Origin: Dehalococcoidia bacterium UBA5748
GTDB taxonomy: Bacteria > Chloroflexota > Dehalococcoidia > Dehalococcoidales > UBA5627
NCBI GenBank assembly: GCA_002419135.1
Contig: DIFM01000043.1
Location: 1 to 13,247, forward strand
DNA: 13,247 nt
Direction of reading: 5' to 3'
Position numbers and translations under genes: made by a program. The notes under the pieces were generated by a model, which saw only the letters and a list, made by a program, of their open reading frames with translations, had not been told where the DNA came from and did no database searches. This document shows, one piece after another, positions 6,353 through 11,377 of the stretch (within the stretch, counting starts at the first letter, position 1; every line of letters starts with the position of its first letter).

Positions 6353-7846
6353 ATGACAGTTTCGATTACCAAAGCCGAAGCATACGACATAGCCAACAAG
6401 ATTACAATCCGGAATCTGGCATTTATTGACGGTAAATATTATGCGGCTGCAGATGGGGCTACTTTCAATACGATAAATCCAGCGACAGAAAAACTGATTA
6501 CCTGTGTGGCACATTGCGGTAGCACTGATGTTGACCGTGCTGTTAAGGCAGCCAGGCGTGTTTTTAGAGCGGGCAACTGGTCAAGAATAGCACCTGAAGC
6601 ACGTAAGGAAGTTTTGCTACGGTTAGCTAACCTGATTCGTGCTAATGCCCGTGAACTAGCTGTGCTGGAAAGCATTGATAGTGGAAAAACTATTACAGAC
6701 TGTTTGCATGAGATTGGTACCGAGGTACCCAGTTTCTTCCAGTGGTATGCAGAGCTTATCGACAAGAGATTTGATAAAGTATCGCCAACAGGCGAAGATG
6801 CACTTGCACTTATTGTCAAAGAACCGATTGGCGTTGTAGGCCTTGTTCTACCATGGAATTTTCCGCTACTGATGGCGGCATGGAAACTTGCTCCTGCGCT
6901 GGCAGCCGGATGTTCGGTACTGGTCAAACCGGCTGAACAGACTCCGCTTACAACCTTGCGATTAGCCGAACTGGCACAGGAAGCAGGGCTGCCAGATGGT
7001 GTCTTAAACGTTGTTCCCGGTATGGGTGAAACTACCGGCCAGGCGGTTGGACGACATACGGATATTGATGCCGTTTCATTTACCGGCTCAACTGAGGTTG
7101 GAGGTTATTTTCTGCGTTATGCAGGAGAAAGCAACCTCAAAGTAATAGGTTTGGAAATGGGTGGAAAAAGCCCCTTTATTGTGCTTGACGATGCCGACCT
7201 TAACGATGCCCTGATTGAGAATGCTGCTAATTCAGCCTTCTGGAATGGTGGTCAAAATTGTTCAGCAAATATGCGCCAGCTGATAGATGTTAAGCTGGTA
7301 GATGAATTTATTGAACGGGTTACAATCCGCGCTCAATCCTTTCAACTGGGAGATCCATTAGATCCAGAGACAGATATGGGCCCAATGGTTACTGCAGAAC
7401 ATCAAGCTCGTGTGATGGGTTATATAGAAAAAGGAAAAGCCGAAGGCGCACGGTTAATCACCGGGGGGAATGTTAGAAAGCCAGGTTATTTTATCGAACC
7501 CACTGTATTTACAGGATTGACCCAAGATATGACAATTGCACGGGAGGAGATATTTGGTCCTGTACTTGGAGTGCTGCCAGTCAATGGATTGGATGAAGCG
7601 CTCAGGATTGCATGTGATACAGATTATGGCCTTCATGCAACAGTTTTTACTCGTGATATTGATCGCGCGATATACTTGGCACGTCAATTACCTTGTGGTA
7701 CGGTTTCGGTAAACGGTTTTTCAGAAGGCGATATAAAGACTCCTTTCGGAGGGTACCGGCGTTCAGGCTCACTGGCACGCGATAATGGAACTGAAGCAAT
7801 GGATCAGTACATGCAAACTAAGACAATATGGGTTAATACTGCATAA
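6353..7846 (+). CDS. NAD(P)-dependent aldehyde dehydrogenase (PuuC-like)
   Basis: Oxidises an aldehyde to the carboxylic acid with NAD(P)+ in the cytoplasm. The 497-residue sequence spans the full ALDH fold. The cofactor region has PWNF (N169), KPAEQTP (192-198) and FTGSTEVGG (243-251). The catalytic glutamate is E268 in LEMGGK and the nucleophile is C303 in GGQNCSA. EEIFGP (398-403) and the C-terminal TPFGGYRRSG and KTIWVN segments are also present. All catalytic residues are intact. The overall pattern is closest, from memory, to gamma-glutamyl-gamma-aminobutyraldehyde or betaine-aldehyde dehydrogenases such as E. coli PuuC (495 residues); the true substrate cannot be told from sequence. 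The ATG start is behind AAGGAGG with 5-nt spacing. It has its own promoter and lies inside the repeat-bounded island, upstream of amiS and amiE but separated from them by 860 bp, so it is probably not in the same transcript. Confidence 0.93.
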   Translation: MTVSITKAEAYDIANKITIRNLAFIDGKYYAAADGATFNTINPATEKLITCVAHCGSTDVDRAVKAARRVFRAGNWSRIAPEARKEVLLRLANLIRANARELAVLESIDSGKTITDCLHEIGTEVPSFFQWYAELIDKRFDKVSPTGEDALALIVKEPIGVVGLVLPWNFPLLMAAWKLAPALAAGCSVLVKPAEQTPLTTLRLAELAQEAGLPDGVLNVVPGMGETTGQAVGRHTDIDAVSFTGSTEVGGYFLRYAGESNLKVIGLEMGGKSPFIVLDDADLNDALIENAANSAFWNGGQNCSANMRQLIDVKLVDEFIERVTIRAQSFQLGDPLDPETDMGPMVTAEHQARVMGYIEKGKAEGARLITGGNVRKPGYFIEPTVFTGLTQDMTIAREEIFGPVLGVLPVNGLDEALRIACDTDYGLHATVFTRDIDRAIYLARQLPCGTVSVNGFSEGDIKTPFGGYRRSGSLARDNGTEAMDQYMQTKTIWVNTA

Positions 7847-8016
7847 CCTGTAGCAGAGCGATAAATATTACGATATTTTCTGGTTCCGCATTATTCAGTG
7901 TATATAGATGATATGCAGTTGACCCACCCGTTGCTGTTAAGGTTAAGATATTGTTGTCAAGGAGAACACGTTAAATAAGGATTTCCATATATCCAGTCTG
8001 CGTAAAGCAGGCTTAA

Positions 8017-8184
8017 TTCCCCGGAAGGACGTTTGCGTCGATTTTACATATCATGAGGTTAGAAGGATGGGGGAGCTTGGATATGATATTGAGATATACG
8101 AAAAGCGTGAAGTTTGAGGAGAGCTTAAGGCTGTATGAAGAAGTAAAGTCTGAGGTATTACCCGGAATTCGTACAATTTATTAA
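8017..8184 (+). pseudogene. Remnant of a tyrosine recombinase (phage integrase), C-terminus
   Basis: The open frame reads FPGRTFASILHIMRLEGWG, then SLDMILRYTKSVKFEESLRL, and runs to a TAA at 8182-8184. This resembles the end of XerC/D-type integrases: an R-x-TFAS segment near the conserved H-x-x-R box, a G-H/W motif (EGWGSLDM) and the nucleophilic tyrosine in LRYTKS. The spacing between R-TFAS and EGWG is shorter than usual, and an in-frame stop lies just upstream at 8014-8016. The piece therefore looks truncated and internally deleted. An ATG at 8053 could start a 43-residue peptide but has no ribosome binding site. The identification rests on pattern recognition only. Confidence 0.5.
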
Positions 8185-8240
8185 TGTTTATGCTTATCAA
8201 AGAATAATTAAAAAATTTTATAAAACTTTAATTTTAGGTA

Positions 8241-8269
8241 TTGTAATGTAACAACAGTATATGTATAAT
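8241..8269 (+). promoter_or_regulatory. Putative promoter of the amiS-amiE transcript
   Basis: A -35-like TTGTAA (8241-8246), a 17-bp spacer and a perfect -10 TATAAT (8264-8269) are present. The surrounding DNA is very AT-rich, so chance matches are possible (a second TATAAT lies at 8281-8286 on the line below). If used, the leader before amiS would be about 430 nt. Confidence 0.5.
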
Positions 8270-8302
8270 TAGGTGTACAATATAATACATATAAATTAGT
8301 AC

Positions 8303-8321
8303 AAGAGGGATAGCTCTTTTT
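8303..8321 (+). terminator. Weak attenuator-like hairpin in the amiS leader
   Basis: AAGAG (8303-8307) pairs with CTCTT (8314-8318) across a 6-nt loop, and T residues continue to 8321. GGGA (8307-8310) could instead pair with TCCC (8326-8329), giving mutually exclusive structures. The stem is short, so the role is speculative. In Pseudomonas, amidase genes are controlled by antitermination in the leader, which makes the position of interest. Confidence 0.25.
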
Positions 8322-8391
8322 GAAGTCCCGACCATATTCTCTATCTATACCGTAAGCATTTAGATAACTCAGTATTAGAAGGAGGAAGGCA

Positions 8392-8439
8392 ATGTACAGG
8401 AAAATCACGGTTCAACTGGACTATTTAAAAACAATCTAA
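8392..8439 (+). CDS. Tiny ORF (15 codons) with strong ribosome binding site
   Basis: ATG at 8392 follows AAGGAGG (8379-8385) with 6-nt spacing and encodes MYRKITVQLDYLKTI. No similarity is recognised. It could be a leader peptide of the amiS-amiE transcript or the start of a decayed gene. Confidence 0.3.
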   Translation: MYRKITVQLDYLKTI

Positions 8440-8622
8440 GTAGCCCCACCATATACCACAGAGCACTGGCATATTTCTAGGGAGCAGAGCTAATTCTGCT
8501 GAGCGTTTAGTAAATCCTGTTGCAGAGTTTTCTTTTTCCTATCCTAGTCTTACCATTACTACCTCGTATTACTGTCGTACCTAAGCTCTCTAGCAATGAA
8601 ATATTTAAAGGAGGTGATGTGT

Positions 8623-8682
8623 ATGGCACAATCATTTCAATTAGCTGACAAACCATCTCTGCATTCTCGAAACGTAACCTAA
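8623..8682 (+). CDS. Tiny ORF (19 codons) with near-perfect ribosome binding site
   Basis: ATG at 8623 follows AAAGGAGGTGAT (8607-8618), almost fully complementary to the 16S rRNA tail, with 8 nt from GGAGG to the ATG. The peptide is MAQSFQLADKPSLHSRNVT. It ends 24 nt before the amiS start codon. The strength of the site suggests real translation, either as a leader or coupling peptide or as the stub of a truncated gene. No family is recognised. Confidence 0.4.
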   Translation: MAQSFQLADKPSLHSRNVT

Positions 8683-8706
8683 ACTTTCTTAAAGGGGGGC
8701 AAATAA

Positions 8707-9201
8707 TTGTTAGGACTTGGACTATGGTATGTAGGTTTTGTCCTGTTCATTAACGCGCTCTGGATGATGGGAAAAATGTCTAATAAAGCCGTAATCCCCA
8801 TGAACATCTTTGTTGCGGTGATACAAATCGCAGGTGTATTTGTAATAATCGCTATCGGAAAAGAAACAGCCGATTTCTATGGGGCGGCATTGACACTGCT
8901 GTTTGCATTTACCTACTTATATGTGGCAGCAACTCAAATCTGGAATCTGGATGGAAAAGGGCTGGGTTGGTATTGTTTGCCCGTTGCTCTCATTGCTATT
9001 CCGACCGGATTTCAAAACCTTGATACTCCGGGGCTTGCTTTGCTGTGGTTCATGTGGGCAACATTATGGTTTATGTACTTCCTGCTGCTCGGACTCGGCA
9101 AAAACATTGGTAAACCGACAGCATATTGGACGATGATAAACGCAATTGTCACGTTTGTCGGTGCATACTTCACTCTAACAGAAACATGGCCCTGGTGGTA
9201 A
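8707..9201 (+). CDS. amiS: AmiS/UreI-family amide or urea channel
   Basis: Inner-membrane channel protein that lets short-chain amides or urea into the cell. The 164-residue sequence (AmiS of Pseudomonas has 171) consists of about six hydrophobic helices at roughly 1-22, 28-51, 58-80, 84-101, 107-131 and 137-158. Family hallmarks are the LGLGLWYVGFVLFINALW start, ALTLLFAFTYLYVAATQIW (61-79), DGKGLGWYCL (82-91), the LLWFMWATLWFMYFLLLGLG run (112-131) and GKPTAYWT. The start is TTG at 8707-8709 behind AAAGGGGGG (8690-8698), and the methionine-leucine-glycine-leucine beginning agrees with the family. amiE follows 105 bp downstream on the same strand, the same pairing as in Pseudomonas, so the substrate is probably an aliphatic amide rather than urea; no urease genes are seen. 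Confidence 0.92.
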   Translation: MLGLGLWYVGFVLFINALWMMGKMSNKAVIPMNIFVAVIQIAGVFVIIAIGKETADFYGAALTLLFAFTYLYVAATQIWNLDGKGLGWYCLPVALIAIPTGFQNLDTPGLALLWFMWATLWFMYFLLLGLGKNIGKPTAYWTMINAIVTFVGAYFTLTETWPWW

Positions 9202-9241
9202 TTCTATAATTTTAGATATAAGGAGGTGGGCTTATAAAACA

Positions 9242-9310
9242 ATGGAATACCAAATGTCTGAACAAACTGTAACAAAAAATAATAAAATTATTATGGAGGA
9301 TTACAAATGA
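9242..9310 (+). CDS. Tiny ORF (22 codons) overlapping the amiE start
   Basis: ATG at 9242 opens MEYQMSEQTVTKNNKIIMED and so on, ending in a TGA that overlaps the amiE ATG as ATGA (9307-9310). An AGGAGGTGGG ribosome binding site (9221-9230) lies rather far upstream, 14 nt from AGGAGGT to the ATG. If translated, it would couple amiE to upstream translation. It may also be chance. Confidence 0.25.
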   Translation: MEYQMSEQTVTKNNKIIMEDYK

Positions 9311-10338
9311 GACATGGTGATATTTCTTCAAGTGCCGACACTGTAGGTGTTGCAGTCGTTAATTATAAAATACCCCGCCTTCATTCCAAGAAAGAAATAA
9401 TCGACAATTGCCATAAAATCGCTGCTTACGCAACGGGATTGAAGGTCGGAATCCCTGGAATGGACCTGATAATATTCCCTGAATACAGCACAGAGGGAAT
9501 TCTTTACGATGCAAAAGAACTTATGGAACTTTCAACTACTATCCCCGGAGAAGAAACAGAAATCTTCTCTGAATGTTGCAGGAAAAATAACATATGGATG
9601 GTAACCTCCATCACGGGAGAACTGCACGAAGAACACCCCAATAAAGTTCCATACAATACTCTTATTCTGATGAACAATAAAGGCGAAATTGTCCAGAAAT
9701 ACCGTAAAATTATGCCGTGGTGCCCCATTGAAGGCTGGTATCCGGGTGATAGAACCTACGTTTCCGATGGCCCCAAAGGGCTTAAAATCAGCCTGATTAT
9801 CTGCGACGACGGCAATTATCCTGAAATATGGCGCGACTGCGCAATGAGAGGAGCGGAACTTATCATACGCTGCCAGGGTTATATGTACCCTTCAAAAGAG
9901 CAGCAGAGGAATATGGCAACGGCTATGGCGTGGGCTAACACCACATATGTAGCAGTTGCAAATAGCACCGGATTCGATGGTGTCTATTCCTATTTCGGCC
10001 ACTCCGTTTTAGTAGGATTCGATGGCAGGGTTTTAGGCGAGTGTGGAACGGAGGAGATGGGCAATCAGTATGCCGAATTGTCGGTGAGTGCAATAAGAGA
10101 TGCCAGAGCAACCTGGCAAGCACAGAATTCTCTATTCAAACTGCTCCATCGAGGTTATACCGGCAAGCTCGCATCAGGGGAAGAAGTCATAGGAGACGAA
10201 ACATGCCCTTATGAATTCTACCGAACATGGGTAACTGACCCCAAGAAAGCTCAGAAGCAATCAGAGGCAATTACCAGAAGAACGGCAAGTGTCAACGGAT
10301 GTCCTGTTCCATTCCAACCAGCGATAAAAGGACATTAG
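9307..10338 (+). CDS. amiE: Aliphatic amidase
   Basis: Hydrolyses short-chain aliphatic amides such as acetamide or propionamide to the carboxylic acid and ammonia; it also has acyl-transferase activity in the family; cytoplasmic. The 343-residue protein belongs to the nitrilase superfamily. It begins MRHGDISSSADTVGVAVVNY, as in Pseudomonas AmiE (346 residues). The catalytic triad falls at the same numbers as in that enzyme: E59 (FPEYS), K134 (KYRKIMPW) and C166 (IICDDGNYPEIWRD), with E142 in CPIEGWYPG also present. The C-terminus retains FKLLHRGYTG and CPYEFYRTWVTD. Similarity to AmiE, rather than to formamidase AmiF, is judged from the N-terminus and overall pattern. ATG at 9307 follows GGAGGA (9295-9300) with 6-nt spacing. 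It lies behind amiS and before a strong bidirectional terminator. The gene is intact, inside the repeat-bounded island. Confidence 0.96.
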   Translation: MRHGDISSSADTVGVAVVNYKIPRLHSKKEIIDNCHKIAAYATGLKVGIPGMDLIIFPEYSTEGILYDAKELMELSTTIPGEETEIFSECCRKNNIWMVTSITGELHEEHPNKVPYNTLILMNNKGEIVQKYRKIMPWCPIEGWYPGDRTYVSDGPKGLKISLIICDDGNYPEIWRDCAMRGAELIIRCQGYMYPSKEQQRNMATAMAWANTTYVAVANSTGFDGVYSYFGHSVLVGFDGRVLGECGTEEMGNQYAELSVSAIRDARATWQAQNSLFKLLHRGYTGKLASGEEVIGDETCPYEFYRTWVTDPKKAQKQSEAITRRTASVNGCPVPFQPAIKGH

Positions 10339-10417
10339 CCTATCCGAATTGGTAAGAATATTGCCGGCATTGACTTCAAAACTATGCTTGTTTTATAGTA
10401 ATGAGATTTTTGGAATT

Positions 10418-10450
10418 AAAGGGAGTCGGGTTCGATACCCGACTCCCTTT
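10418..10450. terminator. Bidirectional rho-independent terminator
   Basis: AAAGGGAGTCGGG (10418-10430) and CCCGACTCCCTTT (10438-10450) form a perfect 13-bp stem with a 7-nt loop, with A and T runs at the base on either strand. It lies between the convergent amiE and HIT genes and can stop both. The loop TTCGATA resembles a tRNA T-loop, but no tRNA body lies upstream. Confidence 0.85.
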
Positions 10451-10474
10451 ATCATAGGATAGACCTTAGGGATA

Positions 10475-10524
10475 ACTAAAAACACTCCGCCAGCTTTTTA
10501 TAGATTGCCGCAAGAGATTCGTTT
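10475..10524. repeat. Right 50-bp direct repeat (att-like), within HIT gene 3' end
   Basis: This is the partner of 6057-6106 (46 of 50 identical). It forms the last codons and the stop of the intact HIT gene, so insertion at this site would leave that gene functional. Confidence 0.85.
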
Positions 10525-10949
10525 ACCACTCTGATATCCGATAGCACAGACATAAAATTGTTATCGCCGTTCCAGCGCGGAACGATATGTGTATGTATGT
10601 GTTTATCGATGCCGGCACCGGCAACCCTACCCAGATTCATCCCCACATTGAAGCCATCGGGATTGGAAACATTTCTAAGCGCAGAGATGCATCTACGAAC
10701 CAGCTCATAATGCTCCAGAAGTTGCTCTGATGTTAAATCCTCCGGAGTTGATAGATGCCTAAACGGGACTACCATCAGATGACCGGGATTGTAGGGGTAG
10801 CAGTTAAGGATGACAAAATTGTGCTTTTCACGGTGGAGAATATAATTCTCAACGTCCTTATCCTCAAGCGGTTTGGTACAAAATAAACAACCCTCTTTAT
10901 CAACTTTCTTGATATATTCCATACGCCACGGCGCCCACAGATTTTCCAT
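10476..10949 (-). CDS. HIT-family hydrolase (Ap4A phosphorylase-like)
   Basis: Small nucleotide hydrolase or transferase of the histidine-triad superfamily; the closest pattern I recall is the bacterial diadenosine-polyphosphate phosphorylase group (Rv2613c-like). The 157-residue protein starts MENLWAPWRMEYI. It has a C21-x2-C24 pair in GCLFCTKP, which may bind zinc, and the NPGHLMVVPFRH segment (54-65). The triad HIHTHIV at 117-123 is followed by PRWNGDNNF. H119 or H121 would be catalytic by family analogy. ATG at 10949 follows GAGGAG with 6-nt spacing. It has its own promoter. A second copy of its last 15 codons sits beside hisS, showing that the two genes were once convergent neighbours. 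Confidence 0.93.
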   Translation of the reverse strand: MENLWAPWRMEYIKKVDKEGCLFCTKPLEDKDVENYILHREKHNFVILNCYPYNPGHLMVVPFRHLSTPEDLTSEQLLEHYELVRRCISALRNVSNPDGFNVGMNLGRVAGAGIDKHIHTHIVPRWNGDNNFMSVLSDIRVVNESLAAIYKKLAECF

Positions 10950-10976
10950 ATCGTTCTCCTCAAAGATTATGATGCT

Positions 10977-11005
10977 ATTGTAAATATGTTTACTGTAAAG
11001 GTCAA
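10977..11005 (-). promoter_or_regulatory. Promoter of the HIT-family gene
   Basis: On the minus strand there is a -35 TTGACC (11000-11005, 5 of 6), a 17-bp spacer and a -10 TACAAT (10977-10982, 5 of 6). The predicted leader is about 20 nt and contains the GAGGAG ribosome binding site. Confidence 0.7.
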
Positions 11006-11052
11006 AGGCTGACCGGCATTGTTATTACACTGAATACTAATTGAACGCCGCT

Positions 11053-11162
11053 ATGGATTCGACAAGCTCACCACGAGCGGCTTGGTGAATTCTCCTCACG
11101 GATTCAGCATGACCCCAAAAAGTCGTTGCGAGGATGCCGCAGGCAGACAAAGCAATCTCTAC
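11053..11162. repeat. Dispersed intergenic repeat elements
   Basis: Two stretches look like common interspersed bacterial repeats. GGATTCGACAAGCTCACCAC (11055-11074) continues into CGAGCGGCTTGGTGA, with an inverted repeat TCACCA/TGGTGA (11068-11073, 11083-11088). GTCGTTGCGAGGATGCCGCA (11122-11141) runs on to GACAAAGCAATCTCT (11146-11160). I recognise the type from memory, and a copy count in the genome is needed. The rest of 11006-11350 holds no gene. Confidence 0.5.
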
Positions 11163-11209
11163 AATACAGTTTAATTCCCCCGCTCAGCATATAAATAATA
11201 AAAGGGGAC

Positions 11210-11254
11210 AGACCAAATACAATAGTAACACAATAGACCGAAGACATGGGTAAC
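11210..11254. repeat. Two tandem copies of a 20-nt motif at 25-nt period
   Basis: AGACCAAATACAATAGTAAC (11210-11229) and AGACCGAAGACATGGGTAAC (11235-11254) agree at 15 of 20 positions, with identical AGACC and GTAAC ends. GGGGACAGACC at 11204-11214 leads in. This may be the relict end of an insertion sequence, where repeated transposase sites are common, or an operator array. Confidence 0.5.
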
Positions 11255-11327
11255 AGTTAAAGTATAATCAATGATGATAACAACCAACCTCAAATGTAGG
11301 CAAAATCAGTCTTGTTATATAACAAAA

Positions 11328-11357
11328 TTGCAACAGATTATCCATAAAACGTATAAT
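11328..11357 (+). promoter_or_regulatory. Promoter of the radical SAM gene
   Basis: A -35-like TTGCAA (11328-11333), an 18-bp spacer and a perfect -10 TATAAT (11352-11357) are present. The predicted start near 11364 leaves a leader of about 14 nt containing GGAGG and the TTG start. Confidence 0.65.
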
Positions 11358-11377
11358 AAATGCTCTGGAGGATGATT

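Larger units (their letters stand above)
7847..8706. other. Long intergenic region with recombinase remnant, promoter and tiny ORFs
   Basis: About 860 bp hold no full-length gene. From left to right are an unremarkable stretch (7847-8010), the C-terminal remnant of a tyrosine recombinase (8017-8184), a very AT-rich segment with a good promoter (8241-8269), a small hairpin with a T-run, and two tiny ORFs behind strong ribosome binding sites. It looks like decayed mobile-element DNA followed by the leader of amiS-amiE. A 6-bp hairpin (AGCAGA 8483-8488, TCTGCT 8495-8500) lies in the leader. Confidence 0.6.
6057..10524. mobile_element. Putative degenerate integrated island bounded by 50-bp direct repeats
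   Basis: A block of about 4.4 kb lies between two 50-bp direct copies of the HIT gene 3' end (6057-6106 and 10475-10524). It carries an aldehyde dehydrogenase gene, a decayed tyrosine-recombinase C-terminus, an amiS-amiE pair and its own bidirectional terminator. An intact target gene on one side, a duplicated 3' end on the other and integrase debris inside form the classic layout of an integrase-type island. No complete integrase remains, and the repeats differ at four positions, so the event is old or the incoming repeat came from a related genome. Homologous recombination with a foreign segment is an alternative. Confidence 0.6.

Noticed and set aside
6439..6927. Minus-strand open frame of 162 codons
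   Set aside because: It is fully antisense to the aldehyde dehydrogenase gene, whose catalytic motifs are intact; the frame shows no family features and reflects codon bias.
8208..8408. Minus-strand open frame of 66 codons rich in hydrophobic residues
   Set aside because: It starts with GTG without a ribosome binding site, lies in very AT-rich DNA over the amiS leader promoter, and matches nothing I recognise.
10418..10450. Possible tRNA 3' end (T-loop-like TTCGATA in a GC stem)
   Set aside because: The stem is 13 bp and perfect, with no D-arm, anticodon arm or 5' acceptor strand upstream; a bidirectional terminator explains it better.
10370..10450. Possible small RNA: TTGACT (10370-10375), 18 bp, TATAGT (10394-10399), then the terminator
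   Set aside because: It would give a transcript of about 45 nt consisting almost only of the terminator hairpin; nothing else supports it.
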